Assembly (NCBI RefSeq): GCF_002860355.1
Contig: NZ_NMWU01000028.1
Location: forward strand, 1 to 58,798
Direction of reading: 5' to 3'
Source: Bifidobacterium margollesii
GTDB taxonomy: Bacteria; Actinomycetota; Actinomycetes; Actinomycetales; Bifidobacteriaceae
DNA: 58,798 bases
In this document: piece after piece, positions 27,767 to 37,436 of the stretch
How the letters are laid out: each line of letters opens with the position of its first letter
Position numbering within the stretch: position 1 is the first letter of the stretch
The notes under the pieces: generated by a model
What the model saw: the letters and a program-made list of their open reading frames with translations, nothing else
What the model was told of the DNA's origin: nothing
Databases searched by the model: none
Translations under genes and position numbers: made by a program

Positions 27767-29230
27767 ATGACAGAGAAGAACGAAGAGGGGACTGCGGCCG
27801 CCGGCCACGGTCATGTCACACATGATAAAAGCGACGCCGGTTATGCGAAGGATCTCAAGCCCCGGCACATTCAGATGATCGCCATCGGCGGTTCGATCGG
27901 CACCGGACTGTTCCTTGGCGCCGGCGGCCGTCTTTCGCAGGGCGGCGCGGGCCTGACGATCGCCTACGCGGTCTGCGGCATCTTCGCGTTCCTGATGGTG
28001 CGCGCGCTCGGCGAGCTGGCGATCCGCCGCCCGTCATCCGGCGCATTCGTCTCCTACGCCCGCGAGTTCCTCGGCGAGAAGGGCGCCTACATCACAGGCT
28101 GGCTGTTCTTCCTCGACTGGTCCACCACCGTAATGGCCGACATCACCGCCGTGGCCGTGTACTTCCACTACTGGCAGGCGTTCACCGTGATCCCGCAGTG
28201 GGTGCTGGCACTTGCCGCGCTGGCCTTGGTGTTCGTACTCAACATGCTGAGCGTGAAGATGTTCGGCGAGGCCGAATTCTGGTTCGCCGCGATCAAGGTG
28301 TTCACCATCATCGCGTTCATGGTCATCGCCATCTGGGCCATCGTCACGGGTGCGCCGGTGGGCGAGGCTCACGCCGGTCTGGCCAACATCACCGAGCATG
28401 GCGGCTTCTTCCCGATGGGCATCGCTCCGGTGTTCGCTCTTACGCTGGGCGTGGTGTTCGCGTTCGGCGGCACCGAGATGGTCGGCGTCGCGGCCGGCGA
28501 GGCCAAGGAGGCCAAACAGGTGCTGCCGAAGGCCATCAATTCGATGATCATCCGCATCTTCGTGTTCTACGTCGGTTCGGTGATTCTGATGTCGCTGGTC
28601 CTGCCATACACCGCGTACTCCTCGAACGAATCCCCGTTCGTCACGTTCTTCTCCGGCATCGGCATTCCGCACGCCGGCGACGTGATCCAGGTGGTCGTGC
28701 TCACCGCGGCCCTGTCGTCGCTGAACGCCGGCCTGTATGCCACCGGCCGTACGCTGCGGTCCATGGCTGTGGCCGGTTCCGGCCCGAAGTTCGCCGCCCG
28801 TATGAACAAGCATCACATTCCGTACGGCGGCATCATCATCACCTCCGCCCTTGGCCTGATCGGCGTGGTGCTCAACGCCGTACTGCCCGCCGACGCCTTC
28901 GAGATCATCATGAATCTGGCCGGCATCGGCATCGCCGGTACGTGGGCCGCGATCCTGGTCACGCATCTGGCGTTCCTGAAGAAGGTCAAGGCCGGCGAGG
29001 AGACCCGTCCGGAATACCGGATGCCGGGCGCCCCGTACACCAACTACGTGTCGCTGCTTTTCTTCGCCATCGTGGTGATTTCGAATCTCACGAGCGCTTC
29101 CGGTCGTTGGACGCTCGCCCTGTTCGTGGTGGTCGTCATCGCCATGATCATCGGATGGTATTACGTGCGCGGACGCATCGACGGTAATCTGATGGACGAC
29201 ATGCTCGACGCGGACGCCGACGCGGCATAG
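27767..29230 (+). CDS. APC-family amino-acid permease, probably asparagine (AnsP-like)
   Basis: The 487-residue, twelve-helix permease shows the APC signature LKPRHIQMIAIGGSIGTGLF, GELAIRRPSSGAFVSYAREF and the FAFGGTEMVGVAAGEAKE region of the AAT subfamily. AnsP, LysP, AroP and GabP share these features. The asparaginase gene 16 bases downstream makes L-asparagine the best guess for substrate. It sits in the cytoplasmic membrane and uses proton symport by family analogy. Confidence 0.85.
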   Translation: MTEKNEEGTAAAGHGHVTHDKSDAGYAKDLKPRHIQMIAIGGSIGTGLFLGAGGRLSQGGAGLTIAYAVCGIFAFLMVRALGELAIRRPSSGAFVSYAREFLGEKGAYITGWLFFLDWSTTVMADITAVAVYFHYWQAFTVIPQWVLALAALALVFVLNMLSVKMFGEAEFWFAAIKVFTIIAFMVIAIWAIVTGAPVGEAHAGLANITEHGGFFPMGIAPVFALTLGVVFAFGGTEMVGVAAGEAKEAKQVLPKAINSMIIRIFVFYVGSVILMSLVLPYTAYSSNESPFVTFFSGIGIPHAGDVIQVVVLTAALSSLNAGLYATGRTLRSMAVAGSGPKFAARMNKHHIPYGGIIITSALGLIGVVLNAVLPADAFEIIMNLAGIGIAGTWAAILVTHLAFLKKVKAGEETRPEYRMPGAPYTNYVSLLFFAIVVISNLTSASGRWTLALFVVVVIAMIIGWYYVRGRIDGNLMDDMLDADADAA

Positions 29231-29246
29231 CGGAACGGAGGGATCG

Positions 29247-30242
29247 ATGCGCATCCACATCACATATACCGGCGGCACGATCGGCATGGTCGACTCGCCA
29301 CATGGTCTCGTTCCCGGCGCGGATATGCGCGGCTGGCTGTACGGGCTGATCGACGGCACGCAGATTTCGGCCGATCAGGTGTCGTTCACCCAGCTCGACC
29401 CGCTGATCGACTCGTCGTGTGCCACGCCGGAGAACTGGCAGGCCATCGTCGATGATCTGCTGGCACACCGCGATGACGCCGATGCGTTCATCATCCTGCA
29501 CGGCACCGATACGATGAGCTACTCTTCGGCCGCCGTATCGTATGCACTCACCGGTTTCGGCAAGCCGGTGGTGTTCACCGGATCCCAGTATCCGCTCGGC
29601 ATGGTGGAAACCGACGCCACCGCCAATGTGACCGGCGCGCTCAACGCCGTGCTGAGCGGGCGGGCGGAAGGCGTTTCGCTGTTTTTCGGCCACCACCTGA
29701 TCGCCGGCAACCGGGTGAGCAAGGTCTCCTCCTGGGCGTTCGAAGGGTTCGCGGCGCCATCGGTCGGACTGCTCGCGCAGACGGGCGCGCCCTGGCATTG
29801 GGAGCCGTATGACGGGCACGGTGACGGCTGGGCAAACCCCGAACCGTATACGCGCCACGACGTGCCGGTGATCGACATGGCGCCGGGCATCACCGCGGCA
29901 CGGTTGGAGGCCATGTTCACGCCGCGGCCGGAAGCCGTATTGGTTCGCGCGTACGGCGTGGGCAATGTGCCCGCCGACGAGCCGGGGCTCACCGACGTGT
30001 TCGCCGGTCTGCTCGGCGAAGGCATTCCCGTGGTGGTGGCCTCGCAGTGTCAGCAGGCGCGCGTGCTGCTCGGCCATTACGAGGCCGGGGATGCGATCGC
30101 CCGGGCGGGAGCCATCGGCACGGGAGACATGACGCTGGAGGCCGCCTACGCGAAGATCGTGTTCCTGCTTTCGCAGGGTCTGCGCGGCCGTGATCTCGCC
30201 GAATGGATCCCGAAATCCATCGCCGGCGAGATCACTGTGTGA
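29247..30242 (+). CDS. ansA: L-asparaginase
   Basis: The 331-residue enzyme hydrolyses asparagine to aspartate and ammonia. It has both active-site threonine motifs, TYTGGTIGM at the N-terminus and LHGTDTMSYSS at about residue 88, plus FTGSQYPLG. There is no signal peptide, so it is a cytoplasmic type-I-like enzyme. It is translated 16 bases after the permease stop (ribosome site CGGAGGG), forming an asparagine uptake-deamidation operon that can supply nitrogen and aspartate. Confidence 0.92.
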   Translation: MRIHITYTGGTIGMVDSPHGLVPGADMRGWLYGLIDGTQISADQVSFTQLDPLIDSSCATPENWQAIVDDLLAHRDDADAFIILHGTDTMSYSSAAVSYALTGFGKPVVFTGSQYPLGMVETDATANVTGALNAVLSGRAEGVSLFFGHHLIAGNRVSKVSSWAFEGFAAPSVGLLAQTGAPWHWEPYDGHGDGWANPEPYTRHDVPVIDMAPGITAARLEAMFTPRPEAVLVRAYGVGNVPADEPGLTDVFAGLLGEGIPVVVASQCQQARVLLGHYEAGDAIARAGAIGTGDMTLEAAYAKIVFLLSQGLRGRDLAEWIPKSIAGEITV

Positions 30243-30258
30243 GCGGCAGACGGTTGTC

Positions 30259-30349
30259 GTCCCGGTGGGGTGTCCCGGTGGGGTGTCCCGGTGGGGTGTC
30301 CCGGTGGGATGTCCCGGTGGGGTGTCCCGGTGGGATGTCCCGGTGGGGT
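30259..30349. repeat. Seven 13-bp tandem repeats between ansA and a metal ATPase
   Basis: The unit GTCCCGGTGGGGT is repeated seven times without gaps from 30259 to 30349. Units 4 and 6 carry A in place of the last G. The array occupies nearly all of the gap between two convergent genes and ends two bases before the ATPase stop. Confidence 0.95.
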
Positions 30350-30351
30350 GA

Positions 30352-32739
30352 TTAGTCCCGATCGATCAGCGCCGTCAGCGCCCACAGGATGCTCACCACG
30401 TCGATGGCTTCCTGCATGAACGCGCCGATCACCACCGGAATCAGATCGAAGGCGGCCGCTATCATGCCCACCAGGGCCAATCCGAGACCAAGGCACACCG
30501 CCTGCAGCATCACCCGCTTGGTTCGCCGGGCGATGGCGATCGCGTTCGGCACGCCGGCGATGTCGTCGTTCATGATCACCGCCTGAGCGGATTCGGAGGC
30601 TGCGGTGCTCGTGCCGTCGGTGATGGCCATGCCGATGTCGGCCGCCGCCAGCACGGGCGCGTCGTTCACCCCGTCGCCCACCATCATGGTCACGGGCTTC
30701 GCGGCGTTCTTTCCGGCGAACCACTGCAGCGCACGGTCCCACGGTGACTGTCGGTTCGGCTGTTCCGTGGAAGCCTCGCGCACGGCCGACACCTTGCCTT
30801 CGGGGAAGAGCTCCGCCTTCACGTCGTCGAGGCCCACTTCCTCGGCGATGATTGTCGCCGATGCGGTCTTATCGCCCGTCAGCATGGAGAGCCGTTCCAC
30901 GCCCATCGATCGCAGTCGCGCCAACGATTCCCGGGAATTGCCGCGCGGCACGTCCCTCAGCACGATCCGCGCGACGAGACGACCGTCCACCGCCACGTAG
31001 GCGGCCATTTCGTCGGGCGCGAGAGCCGCGAAATGGTCGGACGGGAACAGCACGTCGCGCATGGCGTGACGGCGAGCGCGACTGGCGGCTTTATCCGCGC
31101 GCTTGACGGTTTCCGGAGTCCGGCGCGTTCCCCCCGTCGATGCGGACGGGATGATCACCGATCGGAATCCGCTCGATCCCGCTGTGGGGGCATGACCGGC
31201 CGCCGCGGCCACATCAACGCCCGGCAGCGCGGCGAACTGTGCCGCGATCGCCCCCATACCGCGCATGCCTTCGGTGACGAAGTCGAATCGACCGACCCGA
31301 ACCGTATGGCCGTTGACCTCGCCGCTGACGCCGTTGCCGGTGTCCTCGCTGATGTGCCGTACCACCGGATACACCCGTCCTCGCTCGGGCAGGCCGCTGC
31401 CGGGCCGGTTGCGCTCCGGGCACTGCCGTTGGCCGGCGTCATAGCGGGACTGAAGTCGTTCGACGGCCTCGGCGCCGGCCTTCGCGATGCCTTTGGCGAG
31501 AATATGCACGGAATAGCTTTCCACCACGCCGGCGAACATGAGGATATGGTCTTCGTTCAGTGCGGCGGGGTGTCTTCCCGTCTTCCGCGAATCAGCCGAT
31601 CCGGTCGCAATTGGCACTGTCGCAGCCACTGCCTCATCCGGATCCGGCAGCGCCACCACGCCGACCGGAATGTCCACGCGCACGACCTGTGGTTTCTTGA
31701 CCGTCAGGGTGCCGGTCTTGTCGAAGAAGATATGCGAGACCCGGCCGAGATTCTCCAGCGTCTCCTGCGTTTTGACCAGAATGCCAGCCTTGGCGAGCCG
31801 CCCGGTGCCGGCCATGTAGGCCACCGGCGCGGCGATGAGCAGCGGGCAGGGTGTGGCGAGGACCAATACCTGGGCGAATCGTGTCGGCACGCCGGAGACG
31901 ATCCATGCCACGCATGCGATGACGAACGAGATTACGGTGAACGGCACGGCCATCAGATCGGCGGTTTTCACCACGGCTGCACGCGAGTTCTGGGCGGACT
32001 GCACGAGTTCGAGAATGCGCTGGTATTGGGAATCGCGGGAAAGTTCGGTGGCGCGCATGGTGATCACGGTGGATCCGTTCACCGCGCCCGACATCACGCG
32101 GGCGCCGGCGAACACCTCGCGCGGCACCGGCTCGCCGTTGATGTTCGAAAGATCCAGTGTGGCCGTACCGCTGAGCAGTTCGCCGTCCACCGGCACGGTT
32201 TCGCCCGGCAGTATGCGCAATACGTCTCCGGGGCGAACCTGATCGACGGGAACCGTGCGCATATGGGAGTCCGCGGCCGTGCCATGCGCGGCGGTGCCGG
32301 ACGGTTTGGCCGAACGGCCTCCCACGCCGGAAAGATCCATCACATGCGCGGTCTGCGGCGCGGCGGCCATCAGTGCGGTGAGATTGCTTTCGGCCTTGGC
32401 CTGCGCATACTCCTCGATGGCCTCGCCGGAGCTGATCATCAGCACCACGGCCCAGCTCGCCCAGTATTCCTGAACGGCCAGTGTGGAGAGAATCGCCACC
32501 ACGGCCAGCACGTCCACGCCCACATGCCCGTGACGAATGTCGTCGATCATCCCGCGCAACGTATCGATGACGGTGTAGACGACCAGAATGATGACGATCC
32601 ACTGCCCCACGCTGGGATCGACCACCCAGAACGGCCGGGGCCACGGACGCCAATCCCATAGTCCCGCCACGGCGAACGCGGCGAATATGGTGATCGGCAG
32701 TAATGGAACCCGTCGGCAAAGATTGATGATGCTGTGCAT
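30352..32739 (-). CDS. Heavy-metal P1B-type ATPase with TPCP motif
   Basis: The 795-residue pump has phosphorylation motif DKTGTLT (about residue 341), hinge VGDGVNDAPVL (about 686) and actuator NINGEP in place of TGE. The membrane metal site reads ATPCPLL rather than CPC or SPC. TPCP, together with an SSGE element in an earlier helix, resembles the P1B-5 group, for which Ni/Fe export has been reported; the metal here is not certain. The usual HP dipeptide of the nucleotide domain appears as HI (SVHILAKGI). No N-terminal HMA domain is present. The start MHSIINLCRR follows AAGGAG. Confidence 0.85.
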   Translation of the reverse strand: MHSIINLCRRVPLLPITIFAAFAVAGLWDWRPWPRPFWVVDPSVGQWIVIILVVYTVIDTLRGMIDDIRHGHVGVDVLAVVAILSTLAVQEYWASWAVVLMISSGEAIEEYAQAKAESNLTALMAAAPQTAHVMDLSGVGGRSAKPSGTAAHGTAADSHMRTVPVDQVRPGDVLRILPGETVPVDGELLSGTATLDLSNINGEPVPREVFAGARVMSGAVNGSTVITMRATELSRDSQYQRILELVQSAQNSRAAVVKTADLMAVPFTVISFVIACVAWIVSGVPTRFAQVLVLATPCPLLIAAPVAYMAGTGRLAKAGILVKTQETLENLGRVSHIFFDKTGTLTVKKPQVVRVDIPVGVVALPDPDEAVAATVPIATGSADSRKTGRHPAALNEDHILMFAGVVESYSVHILAKGIAKAGAEAVERLQSRYDAGQRQCPERNRPGSGLPERGRVYPVVRHISEDTGNGVSGEVNGHTVRVGRFDFVTEGMRGMGAIAAQFAALPGVDVAAAAGHAPTAGSSGFRSVIIPSASTGGTRRTPETVKRADKAASRARRHAMRDVLFPSDHFAALAPDEMAAYVAVDGRLVARIVLRDVPRGNSRESLARLRSMGVERLSMLTGDKTASATIIAEEVGLDDVKAELFPEGKVSAVREASTEQPNRQSPWDRALQWFAGKNAAKPVTMMVGDGVNDAPVLAAADIGMAITDGTSTAASESAQAVIMNDDIAGVPNAIAIARRTKRVMLQAVCLGLGLALVGMIAAAFDLIPVVIGAFMQEAIDVVSILWALTALIDRD

Positions 32740-33412
32740 CCGATGCTCCTTACGCTGGTATGAGCCGACCTCGATGTCGTCTGCAACCGCGAACGGGAAC
32801 CGTGGAAACCGTGGGATCCGTGAGAACCATGGACGTGGTCGCAAGGCCGGGTCGGCTTTGCAATCACGCCTTGTTAACCCACTGCGTTCCGCCAGAGCGG
32901 ATCGCAATACACGGCGTAAAGATGTTCGATATTCAGTTGTTGCGCTGTTATGTTCGATATTCAGTGTTCAGCGTTTGCCACGATACCAGATGATCCACGA
33001 CAACACGGCATCCGACCCTCCCCGCCTTCCCCTTAGGCCGAGCCGTGAAGAAAATGCCAGAGGCATTTTCAGGCGAGGGCTCGCCGACAGGCGAGCAGAA
33101 AAGCCGCGGCCGTAGGCCGTCCACTCTTGCGAAGAAGGTGGCCGACGAAGTCTGGCCTTCCCGACCTTCCCTCCGAAAGGAACGTGTCCGGCGAAGACGA
33201 ACCTTCCACTTTCCGACCTTCCCCTTTCGGATCACCGGGTGTTGCAACGACCACTGGAACCCACCCAGGTTCCGGCCTTCCCCTTTGAGGGAAGGTGGCC
33301 GGCGAAGCCGGACGGATGAGGTGATGCAAGCGAAACACCACTCAATCTGCGTATCGCTCGCATCACCCCATCAATCGACTCCGCCAGCCCCCAGTCCCGG
33401 ACCGGCCATCGA
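32740..33412. repeat. Intergenic region with hairpin clusters and a dispersed CTTCCCC repeat
   Basis: No gene is supported in 673 bases. Near 32920-32965 TTCGATATTCAGT occurs twice. From 33052 short hairpins follow one another (AAAATGCC/GGCATTTT, GGCGAGGG/CTCGCC, GGCCGTAGGCC). At about 33281-33335 is CCTTCCCCTTTGAGGG followed by a GGCCGGCGAAGCCGG palindrome and CGGATGAGGTG. The same element recurs, diverged, near 58290-58340. Confidence 0.6.
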
Positions 33413-35578
33413 TCACCAGCCGAACAGGTCGCCGTATCCGTTGTCGGAACCGTCGCTGCCGGATCCGCTGTCGCCATTGCCGGAATTACCGGAGCCGCTG
33501 TCGCCGTTGCCGTTCTGGCTGTTGCCGTTACCGTTGTTCTGGAAGAACGGGCTGGTCGATTCGGAACGGTTGGAGCCGTTGACCGCGCTTTCCTCCTTGT
33601 TCATCGTCACGCTGAGCTCGACGGTCTTGCCATTGCGCACCACGGTGAGCTTGGCGGTGTCGCCCATGGCCGTCGCTCTCACGAAGCCGAGCAGCGAGGC
33701 GTTGGAGCCCACGGCCTTGCCGTTGTATCCCACGATCACGTCGCCGGCCTTCACGCCGGCCTTTTCGGCCGGGCCGCCGGAGACCACGCTCTGCACCGCG
33801 GAGCCGGCGCGGGTCACGCCGTCGGCGGTGGCGGTGTCGGTCTTCACCGTGACGCCGAGGGCCACATGCTGCACCTTGCCGCTCTTGATGATCTCGTCGG
33901 TCACCCGCTTGACGAGGTTCGAGGGGATCGCGAAGCCGATGCCGATCGATCCGCTGGACGAGCTGGAGCTGCTGGACGAGCTGGATGTGGCGATCGAGGA
34001 GTTGATGCCGATGATCTGTCCGGCCGCGTTGAAGGTCGGGCCGCCCGAATTGCCGGGGTTGATCGCGGCGTCGAGCTGCACGGCGTTGGTGACGATCTCG
34101 TTGTTGTCGTCGTCCATCACAGTCACCGGACGGTTCAGCGCGGAGACGATGCCGGTGGTGGCGGTGTTCTCGTAGCCCAGCGGGTTGCCGATGGCCATCA
34201 CGTTCTCGCCGACGGCCAGTTCGTCGGAATCCGCGAACTGGGCGACGGTCAGGTCGCTCGGCGGGTTCTGCAGCCTGATCACGGCCAGATCGGTGGTCAC
34301 GTCGGTGCCGACGACCTTGGCTTCGTACAGGTTGCCGTTGGAAAGCGTCACCATGATCTGCGAAGCGCCGGAGACGACGTGGTTGTTGGTGACGATGTCA
34401 CCGTTCTTGCTAATGATCGCGCCGGAGCCCTTGGCCACGCCGGTCTGGCCGTTCGAGCTCACCTGGGTCTGGATGGCGACCACGGATCCGGAGACGTTCT
34501 TGGCCACGGTCTGCCAGTCGGGGGACTCACCGGATTCCACCTTCGCCGTTCCGCTGCCGGAGGAGTTGGAGTTCAGCGACGACAGCGATCCGGAGGTAGG
34601 CACCTGCACCCAGCCCGCGGTGAGCGCCGCGAATCCGATGCCGAGACTCACCGCCACGGCCACCACGGCCGCGATGACGGCGGTGACGATGGAAACCATA
34701 CCGGACCTGCCTCCGCCGGCCTGACCGCCGTTCGGAGTCCCGTTGGGCATGCCGTTGCCGGAACCGCCCGGAACGTTGGGGGCACCGGGCATGTTGGGCG
34801 CACCGGGGCCTGCCGGGCCACCGGCGTTCGGATTGCCGTTGCCGGCGTTCATTCCGGCATTGCGGTTCTGCGGATTGTTCTGCGGATTCTGGAACGGATT
34901 GTACGGGGCATTGCCCTGCCGGTTCTGCTGACCGCCGTTGCCGTTGTTGCCGTTGTTGTCATTGCCGGTCTGGATGCCGAAGAAGTCCCGGATCGGATGG
35001 CCGGACTGGCCATTCTGGTCGTTCTGTGAGGACGACTGCCCCTGCTGCTGGTTCTGCGCCTCCTGCTCGCGACGGGTCTCCTCCGGGATCGGACCGTACG
35101 CACCGTACAGCGGTGCCGGCCGGTACGGGGAATTGGAGCTGACGCCGGGGGCATTGCCGGGAGTCGGAGTATTGGGGTTGGAAGCCGGGGCCGGCGGCTG
35201 CGGTGACTGAGCCGGTCGAGTATTCACGTTCTGCCCGAACGGATTCAGCGGCAGCGACGGCGCGGCATCCTGCGGTGCGGCAGGCCGAGCCGGCGGCTGC
35301 GGCAGAGCCTGGGTTTCCTGCGCGTCCCGCTGCGACACCGGCGTGATCGCCTCGGTGGGCTGTTCGCTGAGCGGCTGCTGGATCGTGGTGCGCTCGGCGT
35401 CCGGAATCACCGGCTTCGAATTGGAAGTATTGACGTTGTTGGCGTCGACGTTGGCGTCGGCGGCACTACCCGCGTTTGCCGGGGCGTTACCGGCTTCCCC
35501 CTGCTCGGCTCGGCCCGGCTGCTGCTGTCCGCCGTTACGCGGATCCCAATCATTGGGATTGCTGTTGTTCTCAGCCAT
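33413..35578 (-). CDS. Membrane-anchored HtrA/DegP-like serine protease with PDZ domain
   Basis: The 721-residue protein has a 290-residue Gln/Asn/Gly/Pro-rich cytoplasmic N-terminus, one membrane helix (about 295-325: SIVTAVIAAVVAVAVSLGIG) and an extracytoplasmic trypsin-like domain. The triad is His400 (VTNNHVV), Asp430 (TTDLAVIRL) and Ser511 (NPGNSGGP). One PDZ domain (GPAEKAGVKAGDVIVGYNGK) follows, then a Gly/Asn/Ser-rich tail. HtrA proteases degrade misfolded envelope proteins under stress. A Ser-rich stretch (about 535-550) after the active site is unusual. The start MAENNSNPND follows AAGGAG. Confidence 0.92.
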   Translation of the reverse strand: MAENNSNPNDWDPRNGGQQQPGRAEQGEAGNAPANAGSAADANVDANNVNTSNSKPVIPDAERTTIQQPLSEQPTEAITPVSQRDAQETQALPQPPARPAAPQDAAPSLPLNPFGQNVNTRPAQSPQPPAPASNPNTPTPGNAPGVSSNSPYRPAPLYGAYGPIPEETRREQEAQNQQQGQSSSQNDQNGQSGHPIRDFFGIQTGNDNNGNNGNGGQQNRQGNAPYNPFQNPQNNPQNRNAGMNAGNGNPNAGGPAGPGAPNMPGAPNVPGGSGNGMPNGTPNGGQAGGGRSGMVSIVTAVIAAVVAVAVSLGIGFAALTAGWVQVPTSGSLSSLNSNSSGSGTAKVESGESPDWQTVAKNVSGSVVAIQTQVSSNGQTGVAKGSGAIISKNGDIVTNNHVVSGASQIMVTLSNGNLYEAKVVGTDVTTDLAVIRLQNPPSDLTVAQFADSDELAVGENVMAIGNPLGYENTATTGIVSALNRPVTVMDDDNNEIVTNAVQLDAAINPGNSGGPTFNAAGQIIGINSSIATSSSSSSSSSSSGSIGIGFAIPSNLVKRVTDEIIKSGKVQHVALGVTVKTDTATADGVTRAGSAVQSVVSGGPAEKAGVKAGDVIVGYNGKAVGSNASLLGFVRATAMGDTAKLTVVRNGKTVELSVTMNKEESAVNGSNRSESTSPFFQNNGNGNSQNGNGDSGSGNSGNGDSGSGSDGSDNGYGDLFGW

Positions 35579-35848
35579 TGCTGCTCCTTCATCATTCGTA
35601 GGGGCCTGTGGTCGTTTGAGATCCCGCCATCCCCCGCGCGCGAAACCCTGCGTCCGCATGGGTGTTCCGCTGCTGTTCTTTACGGCTACCTACAGAGTAA
35701 AGACCGCGGCTCTGGAAGTTTCCTGAACGTTCGTTGAAAGATATTCTCGAATACTCTTCCGACTTGCTCGGATTCCTCGAATGATCCGCCGGTTCTGTAA
35801 ACCCTGACCAGCCATAACCCTGACCAGCCATAGCCTAGAGTGGTGATC
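35579..35848. other. Divergent region between htrA and tgt with a 16-bp tandem duplication
   Basis: No gene seen. ACCCTGACCAGCCATA is present twice in a row (35801-35816, 35817-35832), ending 16 bases before the tgt start, where promoter or ribosome-site spacing is set. Confidence 0.7.
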
Positions 35849-37258
35849 ATGACTGACGCAACGAATACAACCGACACCACGTCGCTCGTACCGGCGACTT
35901 CGCCATCCTTGGCGCCATCCTTGGTCTCCGCCTCGGTTGCCGCCGGCTCCCCCGAAGCCGCGGCCCTCGTCGATCATCCCCGTGGCGCCCAGAATGGGCT
36001 TCCGGGCGATCGATCCGCCTTCGGCTTCGAAGTCGTTCGACGGCTCGACCCCACCGCGGACGGGCTGGGCCGCGATGGCTTCCGTCATGGCCGGGCCGGC
36101 ATTCTCCACACCCCCCACGGCGATATCCAGACCCCCGCATTCGTACCCGTGGCCACGCAGGCCACCATGAAGGCCATGCTGCCCGAGCAGCTGGTTGATC
36201 TCGGCGCTCAGTGCACGCTGGCCAACGCATTTCACCTGTTCGAACGTCCCGGCGAGGATATTCTCGACGAAGCCGGCGGGCTTGCGAAGTTCATGAACTG
36301 GAACGGCCCCACCTTCACCGATTCCGGTGGATTCCAGGTGCTTTCACTGGGAGCCGGGTTCAAGAAGACGCTGGCCATGGACGTCACCGGGTTGAAATCC
36401 GATGACGTGATCGCCGAAGGCAAGGAGCGCCGGGCTTTCGTGGACGAGGACGGCGTGACGTTCAAATCCCCCCTTAACGGCGACGTGCACCGATTCAGCG
36501 CCGAAATCTCGATGGGCATCCAGCACAAGCTCGGCGCGGACATCATGTTCGCCTTCGACGAGCTGACCACGCTGATGAACACACGGTCGTATCAGGAGCA
36601 GTCGGTGGAGCGCACCTACCGCTGGGCGAAGCGTTGCGTGGCCGAGCATCAGCGGCTCACCGCCGCCCGCACCGGCAAGCCGTATCAGGCGCTGTTCGGC
36701 GTGGTGCAGGGCGCGAACTACGAGGATCTGCGCCGGCACGCGGCCCGGCAGATCGCCTCGCTGGACTTCGACGGCGTGGGCATCGGCGGAGCGATCGAAA
36801 AGCGACTGCTCGGCAACACCTGCGCATGGATCTGCGATGAAATGCCGGAATTGCGGCCGCGTCACGTTCTCGGCATCGCCGCGGTGGACGATATCTTCGC
36901 CGGTGTGGAGAACGGCGGCGACACCTTCGACTGCGTGGCCCCCGCCCGCACGGCCCGCAACGGCGCGATCTACACGCGAGACGGACGCTGGAACGTGCTG
37001 CGCGCCGCGCTGAAGCGCGATTTCCGCCCGCTTGAGGAGGGCTGCGACTGCTACACCTGCCAGCATTATTCGCGCGCATATCTGCATCATCTGCTCAAGG
37101 CGCGCGAGATGAGCGGCTGCACGTTGGCCACGATTCACAACGAGCGGTTCTTCGTGAAGCTGATCGACGACATCCGCGAATCGATCGTCGGCGGATACTT
37201 CGACGAGTTCAAGCGCGAAACCCTGGCGCGGTTCTACGCCAACGGCTCCCGCGGCTAA
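35849..37258 (+). CDS. tgt: tRNA-guanine transglycosylase
   Basis: The 469-residue enzyme exchanges G34 in GUN anticodons for a queuosine precursor. It has the general-base/substrate motif TFTDSGGFQVLSLG, VQGANYEDLRRHAA, the nucleophile region DTFDCVAPARTARNGAIYT, and the zinc site CDCYTC with a downstream His. The region usually reading GGLAVGE is GIGGAIEKRLLGNT, as in actinobacterial Tgt. An N-terminal extension of about 55 residues, rich in Ala, Ser and Thr, precedes the conserved fold; a later start is possible. No queuosine-synthesis genes are in the window, so salvage of queuine or preQ1 is plausible but unproven. Confidence 0.93.
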   Translation: MTDATNTTDTTSLVPATSPSLAPSLVSASVAAGSPEAAALVDHPRGAQNGLPGDRSAFGFEVVRRLDPTADGLGRDGFRHGRAGILHTPHGDIQTPAFVPVATQATMKAMLPEQLVDLGAQCTLANAFHLFERPGEDILDEAGGLAKFMNWNGPTFTDSGGFQVLSLGAGFKKTLAMDVTGLKSDDVIAEGKERRAFVDEDGVTFKSPLNGDVHRFSAEISMGIQHKLGADIMFAFDELTTLMNTRSYQEQSVERTYRWAKRCVAEHQRLTAARTGKPYQALFGVVQGANYEDLRRHAARQIASLDFDGVGIGGAIEKRLLGNTCAWICDEMPELRPRHVLGIAAVDDIFAGVENGGDTFDCVAPARTARNGAIYTRDGRWNVLRAALKRDFRPLEEGCDCYTCQHYSRAYLHHLLKAREMSGCTLATIHNERFFVKLIDDIRESIVGGYFDEFKRETLARFYANGSRG

Positions 37259-37284
37259 TCCGCAATCGGACGACGCGGCATAGA

Positions 37285-37335
37285 TTTCGGCTTTACCGAT
37301 CTTTCGCGCGAGCTGAACTTTCGGTGAAGCCGAAA
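37285..37335 (+). terminator. 15-bp hairpin downstream of tgt
   Basis: TTTCGGCTTTACCGA (37285-37299) pairs with TCGGTGAAGCCGAAA (37321-37335), with a single T-G pair, loop 21 bases. There is no T-tract. Confidence 0.6.
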
Positions 37336-37436
37336 CATTGGCCGAGCCGTTCCTTACATGCCTGGCCCTACCATGGCAGTAGCGCATAGCACGTCAGCAA
37401 CAGCACGTAAGCATTTGGGGACGAAAGAGAGACGTC

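Noticed and set aside
30259-30349. CRISPR array
   Set aside because: The 13-bp units are contiguous without spacers, and no cas genes are present in the window.
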